Translations under genes and position numbers: made by a program | NCBI RefSeq assembly: GCF_018918095.1 | Contig: NZ_JAHLPV010000027.1 | Coordinates: forward strand, 1-37,779 | DNA length: 37,779 nucleotides | Source: Acetivibrio sp. MSJd-27 | GTDB lineage: Bacteria; Bacillota; Clostridia; UMGS1840; HGM11507 | Direction of reading: 5' to 3' | Notes under the pieces: model-generated | Seen by the model: only the letters and a program-made list of their open reading frames with translations | Told to the model about the DNA's origin: nothing | The model's database searches: none | Shown here: piece after piece, positions 15,250 through 22,822 of the stretch | Layout of the letters: the number at the start of each line of letters is the position of its first letter | Position numbering within the stretch: position 1 is the first letter of the stretch

Positions 15250-17106
15250 ATGAATGAAGCGAAACCGCCGAGAAAACCGCTGTTGTTCTATTACGGAATT
15301 GTCATCGCAATTCTTTTGCTTTTAAATATGTTTGTCTTTCCGTGGCTCACCAACTCCAATGTGACGGAAGCGGATTACAGCGACTTTTTAAACGCGCTGG
15401 GAAGCGGGCAGATTTCCGCCGTCCAGGTGGAGGAAAAAAGCCTCTACTACATGATCGAAACCCAGGACGGAGAAAAAACACAAAAAACAGTTTATATCAC
15501 CAACAAAATGGAGGATGACAATGTCCTGACCAACCGGCTTTCTGGAGCAGGAATCAAGTTTGCAAAGGTTCTGCCGAAGGAAATGTCACCCATCATGAGC
15601 TTTATCTTGAGCTGGATTCTACCTATTGCCATCTTTGCGGCGCTGGGACAGCTCATGATGCGTTCCATGCAGAAACGGATGGGCGGCAACGCCATGTCCT
15701 TCGGCAAGAGTAACGCCAAGGTTTACGTCTCGGCCCAAACCGGGAAAACCTTCGCTGATGTGGCCGGACAGGACGAGGCTAAGGAAGCTCTCACCGAGAT
15801 TGTTGATTTTCTGCACAATCCACAGAAATATAAAGAGATCGGGGCGCGCCTTCCGAAGGGTGCTCTGCTAGTCGGCCCTCCTGGAACCGGAAAAACCTTG
15901 CTGGCGCAGGCGGTTGCAGGGGAAGCCCATGTCCCGTTCTTCTCCATCTCCGGCTCGGAATTCGTGGAGATGTTTGTGGGAATGGGCGCTGCAAGAGTCC
16001 GCGACCTGTTCAAGCAGGCCCAGGAGAAAGCGCCCTGTATCGTCTTCATCGATGAGATTGACGCCATCGGCAAAAAGCGTGACAATGCCGGGATGGGCGG
16101 CAACGATGAGAGGGAACAAACCTTAAACCAGCTGCTGACCGAGATGGACGGCTTTGACGGCAGCAAGGGAGTTGTCATTCTGGCGGCTACCAATCGTCCG
16201 GAAACGCTGGATAAAGCCCTGCTTCGCCCCGGGCGGTTTGACCGCCGGATCCCCGCAGAGCTTCCCGACCTGAAAGGCCGGGAGGAAATTTTGAAGGTTC
16301 ACTCCAAAAAAATCCGCGCAGACGACAATATTGATTTCAACGCGGTGGCCCGTGCTACCTCCGGTGCCTCCGGCGCAGAACTTGCCAACATTGTCAACGA
16401 AGCGGCTCTTCTGGCGGTGCGCTCCGGCCGCAGCATCGTGAAACAGCAGGATCTGGAGGAATCGGTGGAAACCGTCATCGCCGGATATCAAAGAAAGGGC
16501 GCAGTAATATCGGATCATGAAAAACAGGTGATCGCTTACCATGAAATCGGCCACGCATTGGTGGCGGCGAAGCAGAAGCACTCTGCTCCCGTACACAAAA
16601 TAACCATCATTCCCCGTACCTCCGGTGCCCTGGGCTATACCATGCAGGTGGAAGAAGGGGAAAAAGTTTTGATGACTAAGCAGGAAGCTTTTGACAAAAT
16701 CGCCACCTTAACCGGCGGACGTGCGGCAGAAGAAATCATCTTCGGTTCTATCACCACTGGAGCGTCCAACGATATTGAGCAGGCTACAAAGATTGCTCGC
16801 TCGATGATCACCCGCTACGGCATGAGTGATACCTTCGGTATGATGGCTCTGGAAACCGTCAATAACCCTTATCTGAGCAACGATGCTTCCCTCACCTGCT
16901 CCGGTGAGACCGCCTCTAAGGTGGACGCGGAGGTGAAGGATCTGATTGGATCAGCTCACGACAAGGCACTGAAAATTTTGGAGGAGAATAAAGAAAAACT
17001 CCACGAGCTGGCAAAATATCTTCTGGAAAAAGAGACAATCACCGGCGAAGAATTTATGGAAATATTGAAAAAAACAGAAAGTGGGGAACAGAATGAATTG
17101 GCTTAG
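15250..17106 (+). CDS. ftsH: ATP-dependent zinc metalloprotease FtsH
   Basis: A 618-residue membrane AAA+ protease that degrades misfolded membrane proteins and selected regulators. Two membrane helices (about 11-30 and 115-136) flank the extracytoplasmic domain. The AAA module has Walker A GPPGTGKT (209-216), Walker B CIVFIDEID, the pore loop GSEFVEMFVGMGA and the second region of homology with RPGRFDR arginine fingers. The zinc protease site is HEIGH (431-435; the common form is HEAGH, but both zinc-binding histidines and the glutamate are intact), with the third ligand region ITTGASNDIEQATKIAR. Usual length. The last 14 bases overlap the next gene, pointing to a coupled two-gene operon. 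The common clostridial neighbours tilS and hpt are absent, so this may be a second, accessory ftsH. Confidence 0.96.
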   Translation: MNEAKPPRKPLLFYYGIVIAILLLLNMFVFPWLTNSNVTEADYSDFLNALGSGQISAVQVEEKSLYYMIETQDGEKTQKTVYITNKMEDDNVLTNRLSGAGIKFAKVLPKEMSPIMSFILSWILPIAIFAALGQLMMRSMQKRMGGNAMSFGKSNAKVYVSAQTGKTFADVAGQDEAKEALTEIVDFLHNPQKYKEIGARLPKGALLVGPPGTGKTLLAQAVAGEAHVPFFSISGSEFVEMFVGMGAARVRDLFKQAQEKAPCIVFIDEIDAIGKKRDNAGMGGNDEREQTLNQLLTEMDGFDGSKGVVILAATNRPETLDKALLRPGRFDRRIPAELPDLKGREEILKVHSKKIRADDNIDFNAVARATSGASGAELANIVNEAALLAVRSGRSIVKQQDLEESVETVIAGYQRKGAVISDHEKQVIAYHEIGHALVAAKQKHSAPVHKITIIPRTSGALGYTMQVEEGEKVLMTKQEAFDKIATLTGGRAAEEIIFGSITTGASNDIEQATKIARSMITRYGMSDTFGMMALETVNNPYLSNDASLTCSGETASKVDAEVKDLIGSAHDKALKILEENKEKLHELAKYLLEKETITGEEFMEILKKTESGEQNELA

Positions 17107-17485
17107 CAACTTCATGACAGGAAGGTATGGAACCGATCAGCTTTCCCTGGCATTGCTGATACTGGGAATGATTTTGACCGTTTTGGGCAGTCTCTTTAAA
17201 ATTCCGTGGCTGACAATCCTGTCCTATCTCCCTTTTCTGCTGTGCCTGTTCCGTATTTTTTCGCGGAATGTGAACAAACGCCGGATGGAGAACAACAAGT
17301 TCTTTAAGCTATGGTTTCCAATAAAACAGTGGTTTTCCCGTTTGCGCCATCGCATGAAGGATGAAAAAAACTACCGTTTTTATAAGTGTCCAAAATGCAA
17401 AATTCTGGTAAAAGTTCCGAGAAACCGTGGAAAAATCAAGATCAAATGTCCCAAATGCTCCGCGGAATTTGTCAAGAAAACCTGA
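17093..17485 (+). CDS. Small membrane protein with C-terminal zinc ribbon
   Basis: A 130-residue protein starting inside the end of ftsH (ATG at 17093 behind a GGGGA site; an ATG at 17081 has no such site). Two hydrophobic helices (about 17-35 and 40-57) are followed by a basic stretch and a CPKC...CPKC zinc ribbon at about 101-124 (YKCPKCKILVKVPRNRGKIKIKCPKCSAEF). The topology suggests a cytoplasmic ribbon next to the membrane. Similar DUF-type zinc-ribbon proteins are common in Clostridia without known function. Tight coupling to ftsH suggests an accessory or substrate role, which is an inference only. Confidence 0.8.
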   Translation: MNWLSNFMTGRYGTDQLSLALLILGMILTVLGSLFKIPWLTILSYLPFLLCLFRIFSRNVNKRRMENNKFFKLWFPIKQWFSRLRHRMKDEKNYRFYKCPKCKILVKVPRNRGKIKIKCPKCSAEFVKKT

Positions 17486-17494
17486 TCAGGCTAC

Positions 17495-17529
17495 AAAAAA
17501 GGCGTCCTCTTCAAAATGGACGCCTTTTT
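17495..17529 (+). terminator. Bidirectional terminator between convergent operons
   Basis: AAAAAAGGCGTCC / GGACGCCTTTTT, 10-base loop. It ends the ftsH operon; the A-rich left side gives a U-tract on the other strand for the leftward operon ending at 17555. Confidence 0.92.
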
Positions 17530-17554
17530 CAATGTATGAAAAGAATCTTTCTTT

Positions 17555-18427
17555 TTACAACCCCGCTTCCTCGGAATATCTCCGAAGATTCGCAAGCGAA
17601 ATGCGGAGCCCCTCCATCACGGGTTCCATGCCCTCGTATTCAATAGTAATTCCTTCTTGATATCCCGCTTTTTTCAAAATCTGAAGGCATTGTTTTACTG
17701 GAACCTGTCCATGACCTATAATGGTTCCCTTGAGGTAATTGAAGCCCCTGGTCTGAAAATATCCTTCGCCGGGATCAGGCCGGCTGCCGTCACGGATATA
17801 AAAATCCTTGGCATGAACAAAGGCGGCGTAGGGCGCAACCAGGCTTACTGCCTGCACAGGCTCCTCGTCAACACAGAGAAAATTCCCCATATCGCAGAGC
17901 AGACCAAAATTTGTGTGATTCACTGCATGAAACAGCTTCTCCATCCGCAAGCTGTCCTGGCAGATAAACCCATGATTTTCTGCCATGGTTCTGATGCCCT
18001 TCTCGCGAGCATAGTCCGCAACTTCCCGGATGCCATCGGCAATCAACGGCAGTGCCTGATCAAAAGAGACATACGCTCCTAGACTGTACAGAACATCATG
18101 GCGTATTCTCGGAGCCCCGATCAAACCGGCAATGTCCACCATTTTCTTGACCCTCTCGACCTCTTTCCTGCGTTCTCCGGAGTTATCCAGTCCGTTGAGA
18201 AAATCCGCGCGAAATACAAAATTGGTAACCGCCATATTCTCAGCTTCGCATTTCTCTCTCAACCTCCTGGCATACTCCTCCGGTTCCATTTCTTCCGGCG
18301 GAGTCAAGCCGCAGAACTCGATTCCATCAAATCCCAGCTCTTTGGCTCTCTTCACGCAGTCCAGCTGAGAGAGTCCCTCCTGCTTCATGAGGGAAAAAAA
18401 GCTGTAGGTGCTCACTGATATCTTCAT
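17555..18427 (-). CDS. Sugar phosphate isomerase/epimerase (AP_endonuc_2 TIM barrel)
   Basis: A 290-residue TIM-barrel protein of the xylose-isomerase-like family. The start is the ATG at 18427 (MKISVSTYSFF, behind AAAGGAG). Candidate metal and catalytic residues appear in order: E in MAENHGF, D in LLCDMGNFLCVDE, H in AFVHAKDF, and E in GITIEYEGME near the C-terminus. These are the usual divalent-metal positions of the family. Members isomerise or epimerise keto-sugars, inositols or sugar acids, or act as 3-dehydroshikimate dehydratases; the substrate cannot be read from sequence. It lies 60 bp after the Gfo/Idh/MocA gene, a pairing usual in catabolism of inositol-like or oxidised sugars. Confidence 0.88.
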   Translation of the reverse strand: MKISVSTYSFFSLMKQEGLSQLDCVKRAKELGFDGIEFCGLTPPEEMEPEEYARRLREKCEAENMAVTNFVFRADFLNGLDNSGERRKEVERVKKMVDIAGLIGAPRIRHDVLYSLGAYVSFDQALPLIADGIREVADYAREKGIRTMAENHGFICQDSLRMEKLFHAVNHTNFGLLCDMGNFLCVDEEPVQAVSLVAPYAAFVHAKDFYIRDGSRPDPGEGYFQTRGFNYLKGTIIGHGQVPVKQCLQILKKAGYQEGITIEYEGMEPVMEGLRISLANLRRYSEEAGL

Positions 18428-18487
18428 CTGTTTTCTCCTTTCTATTCTTCGGATGCCACAAAAATACTGCCTTTCTTCCGGCAAAAT

Positions 18488-19549
18488 TTATGACAGCACA
18501 ACCTCATGACCAGTCCGCGCTGACTCATAGACCGCCTCCAGAATCCGCATCATATCCACACCGTCCTCCTTGGGAGTCACGCAATCGGCCTCCCCTGCTA
18601 TACAGGATATAAAGTGGTCAATCTCATTCTGAAACATTTCCTTTAATTCAAGAGATGTCTTTGCGTCAAAAGAGACGTTGGACAGGTATCCATTTGTTTC
18701 GGTGAACAACTCCAGTTCCGGATCCAATACCGCTCCTGCCTTTGTCCCGAAGAGTTCCAGTTTGCCCACATTCTTTTTGATATTCAGACTGAAGCTGGTC
18801 TCCACCGAGAGAACCGCTCCGTTGTCAAACCGTATCATAGCCGCCGCCAAATCCTCCACATCGCAGACATCCTCCGGCGTGGAGGACACCGAGACATAAG
18901 CCTTCTTATCCTTCAGCTGTTTCCGGTCTAACAGCTTGCGGAAAGTGATGCCGTATACCGAAACAGGCTTCGGATTCCCCAGAAGATAGCGTGTCAGGTC
19001 AATGACGTGAACGCCCAAATCAATCAGCGGGCCCCCTCCCGATCGCTTCTTATCGCCGAACCACCCGCCGGGGTTTCCGTTTCTCCGCAGATAGCTGGCC
19101 TTTGCATAATAAATCTCGCCGAAATTATCGCTCGCAATCAAATCCTTCAGCATGGCGCAATCCCTGCCGAACCGTCTGACAAAGCCAATCATCAAAGTTT
19201 TTTGATAGGTTTCAGCCGCCTGCCGCATCATGACGGCCTCCTCGACAGACACCGCCATAGGTTTTTCACACAGCACATGCTTTCCCGCCTTTAGCGCCGC
19301 GATGGTGCAAGCGGCATGATTGGAATTCCACACACACACGCTGACGGCGTCCATCTCCTCCAGCTTCAGAAATTCTTCCAGATCCGTGTACAGCCTTTCA
19401 ACGTGGTACTTTTCCCCCTGCTTTTTCAACTGTTCTTCATCAATATCACAAAAGGCATAGAGCTCTGCCCGGTCATTTCCCAGATAGCTGTCGATGTGAC
19501 AGTTGGAGATGCTTCCCACGCCGATGATTCCGATCTTAAATTTTTTCAT
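18488..19549 (-). CDS. Gfo/Idh/MocA family NAD(P)-dependent oxidoreductase
   Basis: A 353-residue dehydrogenase. The start is at 19549 (MKKFKIGIIGVGSIS, behind GGGAGGAG). Rossmann domain 1-120 has GVGSIS nucleotide loop and the HVLCEKPMA motif, where the lysine is the usual catalytic residue. The C-terminal domain has GGGPLIDLGVHVIDLTRYLLG, with the Asp and His expected at the active site. These enzymes oxidise or reduce hydroxyls of sugars, inositols and sugar acids. It follows the S-layer-like gene in the same direction but a strong terminator (19586-19619) lies between, so it is probably expressed by partial read-through and at a lower level. Confidence 0.93.
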   Translation of the reverse strand: MKKFKIGIIGVGSISNCHIDSYLGNDRAELYAFCDIDEEQLKKQGEKYHVERLYTDLEEFLKLEEMDAVSVCVWNSNHAACTIAALKAGKHVLCEKPMAVSVEEAVMMRQAAETYQKTLMIGFVRRFGRDCAMLKDLIASDNFGEIYYAKASYLRRNGNPGGWFGDKKRSGGGPLIDLGVHVIDLTRYLLGNPKPVSVYGITFRKLLDRKQLKDKKAYVSVSSTPEDVCDVEDLAAAMIRFDNGAVLSVETSFSLNIKKNVGKLELFGTKAGAVLDPELELFTETNGYLSNVSFDAKTSLELKEMFQNEIDHFISCIAGEADCVTPKEDGVDMMRILEAVYESARTGHEVVLS

Positions 19550-19585
19550 TTTATAACTCCTCCCGTTTTTGGTTGTTTTATTCAT

Positions 19586-19619
19586 GAAAAAGGCACAAAA
19601 TCAAGGATTTCGTGCCTTA
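19586..19619 (-). terminator. Terminator inside the surface-protein operon
   Basis: AGGCAC and an adjacent wobble-paired GAAATC/GATTTT arm form a stem of about 12 bp, followed on the minus strand by TTTTTCATG. It sits between the S-layer-like gene (ends 19635) and the Gfo/Idh/MocA gene (starts 19549). No promoter is visible in the 36 bp left of it. Confidence 0.85.
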
Positions 19620-19634
19620 TTTCCGAACCGCTTT

Positions 19635-22600
19635 CTATTTGATGATCATAATATCGTAATCCACACAGTATGTGTCAAAGGTAAATATCTTAGTATAATT
19701 GACCGCACCGCTTTTATAGTCGATCAAATCGCCCGCGCCTCCGACAGACACCTTCTGCTTTTTGGAGTCATACACATAAATATTCTTGGTAACGCGGTGA
19801 ATCTCCAGCTCCAGCTCTTCTTCCGGATAAAGGGCAGGATCCTTTCTGGCCATCTCAAACAGCTCGTCTTTCATGGAATAAACATACCCCAGGCTGTTGC
19901 GGTGAGTGGTATAGCGTTTCTCCTTCCCCTCGTTGTTCACCAGCACATCTTTCTGTGCATCGTACAGCAGCTTGTAATCCATAATCTTCTGGTTTGCGTC
20001 AAAGGCCAAAAGCATAACATCTCCGGTATGCCTATCTTTGAAAATGTCCATATTCTTGGCGTAGCCCTCTTTTTCTACTCCCTTGTAGAAATAGGTTACC
20101 TTCTGCACCAGATTTCCGCTGCTGTCCACCGCGGTGATAAGCTTATGCAATACGCTGACATACTCATATTTGTTGTAGGAGGCCTCCGCCGCGTCATTGA
20201 TCAGGATGATCTCGGCTCCGATTCCATCCTCTGCGGATTTATAGGCTTTGAAATCGTATTTTTTCGCATTAACCAGAACACTGCTGTCTCCTACCACGAA
20301 GTCCTCGTCGGATGCACTCTGCGCATCCGGGGGAATACAGAATACTTTGCAGGATCCGCCCAAAAAGACATATCCGCCAAAGGATTTGGGATCAATATAG
20401 TATTCCACCTGGCTGCCTTCATAGAATTCAATCAATCGGTTATTCTCCGATTCCTTATCGTTGGTTTCAATGGTATCGACGCTGGAAAGATACCCCTCCC
20501 GATCCAGCCTGTAGCGAATCATCTGGCTTCCTCTCACGGACAGACTTTTCAAAGCATCCAGCGCAGACACGCGAACCCCATCCAGAGTCAGCTTCGCCTT
20601 GCTTTTAACCACCATCATCTTGTTATTTTCGCTTAAAAGTTTCACGTCGATCACGTCCGAGAAGGTGTCCTCCGGTTTTCCTGCCAGAAAATAGCCATAA
20701 GTATCCGAAGTGTCAATTCCCTCTCGATAACCCTCCACATTGCCCAAAATATCAAGATAGAAGGTTCCGGCGCTTCCGGTTTCCACATAAGAATAATTGT
20801 TCAAAAAGTTTTGGCACAGCCGGTATTCTTTTTGATTATCCAGAAGGATACTGCTATTCTTATCTGCCAGTGAAATCGACTCGATTTTTCCGGAAACTTT
20901 TTCCGACGAGTAAAAAACGCCTGCTATTTTCCCGTTTTCATCGTACATGACGCTCAGGATATTCCCCTGCGCAATTTGCGTTGGAGATACACTGCGCCCG
21001 TTTCGATCCAAAATTCCAACCTCATCGTCCAGCTTCAGCGCGGGATGATTCTCCACAAGAATAGCTTCCGTCTCCGTCTCGTACCGGATTGCCTGATAGT
21101 TTTCAAACTGGTAAATTTTCATCACGTCCGGTCTGGAATCGCCGCTGTTATCAATAAGCTGGATATAGCCGTAATCAATATTGTATAAATCGGGATTGTA
21201 GTTTTCGACTGCTTTGTCGTTGTATATCAGATAAACATCCTTGGAGATGCTTTGGCTTCTGTCCTTTCCGTCAACAGTATAGAACAGGGTTCCGTTCTGA
21301 TAACGCACATCCTGATCATAATAGATGACCTCGGTTTTATTTTTGGCATCTATCTCATAATAGAAAAGATTGTCATCCTCGTCGCAGTATGCCGTGATCC
21401 TCTGTCCCAGGAAGCCGTCCATATTCTCGCCTTTCAGCGTCCGGCTTTCCACCTGGAAATATCCGCTGCCCACACCGTCGGAACTGTCCAGAGAAGTATG
21501 GGAAACCGCGTTGACAACCCCTTCGTATATATAAATGTGATGATAAATTTCCAGAAGTGTCTTATCATTGTTGGTTATCTGATAACCGTTTTCGCCGATG
21601 GAATAAATCATCATCGGAGGTGTCTTTAAAAAGTTTACACTGATCTTAAAGATATCTTTTCTGGGAATAGAGCCGGACACAATCGCATCCTTTGCACCCT
21701 TTAACAGCCCCAGTTCGCTGGCCGCCTGATAGTATCCGTAGGGATAACCGCCGTAAGCTTTCGCTCTGTCCGAATATCCCAGCGCGTTAATAAAGGTAGT
21801 GCAGACTTCGAACAGGGTTATCTCATCGTCCGGGCAGAAAAGAGCATCCCCTCCCCTGGAGATCACACCCAGATAGTAAAGGGTGTTAATCTCCCTGGCA
21901 TAGGGGTGTTCCGCCGGCACATCCCAGTAGGTTTGCTTATAGTCCGCAACAGGTGCGTTCATACATTTCAGAAGCATACCGGCGAACTCGCCTCTGGTCA
22001 TGGGAGCAGTCTGCGCTTCCTTGCCGTCATAGAAGCCAAAAGCTTTTAAAAAGTTTTCTTCCTGTGCAGTAGTGTTCTCCGTCTCCTGTCCCTGATTCCC
22101 GCCGCTGGGCTCCGGCGAAAGGGAGGAATCTGCCGGATTCATGCCGTCGGTATATGAAAAAATTTTGATATAGTCCACATCCACATAGCTTGTAGCGTTC
22201 ATCCCCGCGCTGAGATTAAACTTGAAATCCCCGCCGGACGCATAGTTGTTTCCCTCAAAGGTCCCCTTCTCTTCCCCGTTGATGTAGATGGTGCGTTCCT
22301 GTTTCGCATTGTCGTATACGATGGAAAAATCATACCAGGTTTCCCGGTCAGCAATGCCGAAAGGAAGCATCTTTGTGCCGTTGGGTTTATCATAAATACC
22401 GTTGTTCTCCCCTCTCTGAAAATAGCACAGGAAATCCCCGTTGGATTTGCTCCAGGACAGGGTAGAACTGGCGCTGTCCAGAAAAGCTTTCACCCGGAAT
22501 TGAAGCACCATTTTCGGTTTGCCCGGAACCTGCGGGATCCATTTGCTGATTTGGGTTCCAGCCTTGTCATTGGGGAGTAGCCGCAGAAAATCGACTCCAT

Positions 22601-22811
22601 TCTCCTCTATTTTCTGTATAGTAGAACCATCCGCAGGAAACACATGATCCAAACCGAATTTTTCATCTGTTTTTTCCCCGTTGAAATCCTGATAGTAAAA
22701 CCATTGTATATTCTCCGCCCCCAGAGCCGGCGTTCTTAACGCCGGACAAAGCGAGAGCAAAATACTTGCCGCCAGACAGAAACAGCTTATCTTTTTCCAC
22801 AATTTCTTCAT
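19635..22811 (-). CDS. LamG-like domain fused to an S-layer protein (SLH plus full S-layer body)
   Basis: A 1058-residue secreted protein. Order: signal peptide (1-32, ending ALGA); a LamG/concanavalin-like domain (about 36-225) containing VPGKPKMVLQF, VYDNAKQERTIYINGEEKG and VDYIKIFSYTDG; a short linker; SLH domains (about 252-410; PMTRGEFAGMLL, YWDVPAEHPYAREIN, INALGYSDRAKAYGGYPYG); and a long beta-rich body (about 410-1058). SLH region and body match the probable main S-layer protein at 34952: GGYPYGYY versus GGYPNGFL, GTFYLDILGNV versus GTFYLDALGRI, YGYFLAGK versus YAYLVAGN, and an end with VYDS, AGDL and IIK versus SYDS, AGDI and IVK. It is thus an S-layer subunit variant carrying an added lectin-like domain. 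Third gene of the operon, 11 bp after the previous one; probably assembles into or replaces S-layer units. Confidence 0.85.
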   Translation of the reverse strand: MKKLWKKISCFCLAASILLSLCPALRTPALGAENIQWFYYQDFNGEKTDEKFGLDHVFPADGSTIQKIEENGVDFLRLLPNDKAGTQISKWIPQVPGKPKMVLQFRVKAFLDSASSTLSWSKSNGDFLCYFQRGENNGIYDKPNGTKMLPFGIADRETWYDFSIVYDNAKQERTIYINGEEKGTFEGNNYASGGDFKFNLSAGMNATSYVDVDYIKIFSYTDGMNPADSSLSPEPSGGNQGQETENTTAQEENFLKAFGFYDGKEAQTAPMTRGEFAGMLLKCMNAPVADYKQTYWDVPAEHPYAREINTLYYLGVISRGGDALFCPDDEITLFEVCTTFINALGYSDRAKAYGGYPYGYYQAASELGLLKGAKDAIVSGSIPRKDIFKISVNFLKTPPMMIYSIGENGYQITNNDKTLLEIYHHIYIYEGVVNAVSHTSLDSSDGVGSGYFQVESRTLKGENMDGFLGQRITAYCDEDDNLFYYEIDAKNKTEVIYYDQDVRYQNGTLFYTVDGKDRSQSISKDVYLIYNDKAVENYNPDLYNIDYGYIQLIDNSGDSRPDVMKIYQFENYQAIRYETETEAILVENHPALKLDDEVGILDRNGRSVSPTQIAQGNILSVMYDENGKIAGVFYSSEKVSGKIESISLADKNSSILLDNQKEYRLCQNFLNNYSYVETGSAGTFYLDILGNVEGYREGIDTSDTYGYFLAGKPEDTFSDVIDVKLLSENNKMMVVKSKAKLTLDGVRVSALDALKSLSVRGSQMIRYRLDREGYLSSVDTIETNDKESENNRLIEFYEGSQVEYYIDPKSFGGYVFLGGSCKVFCIPPDAQSASDEDFVVGDSSVLVNAKKYDFKAYKSAEDGIGAEIILINDAAEASYNKYEYVSVLHKLITAVDSSGNLVQKVTYFYKGVEKEGYAKNMDIFKDRHTGDVMLLAFDANQKIMDYKLLYDAQKDVLVNNEGKEKRYTTHRNSLGYVYSMKDELFEMARKDPALYPEEELELEIHRVTKNIYVYDSKKQKVSVGGAGDLIDYKSGAVNYTKIFTFDTYCVDYDIMIIK

Positions 22812-22822
22812 TGTTCTCCCTC

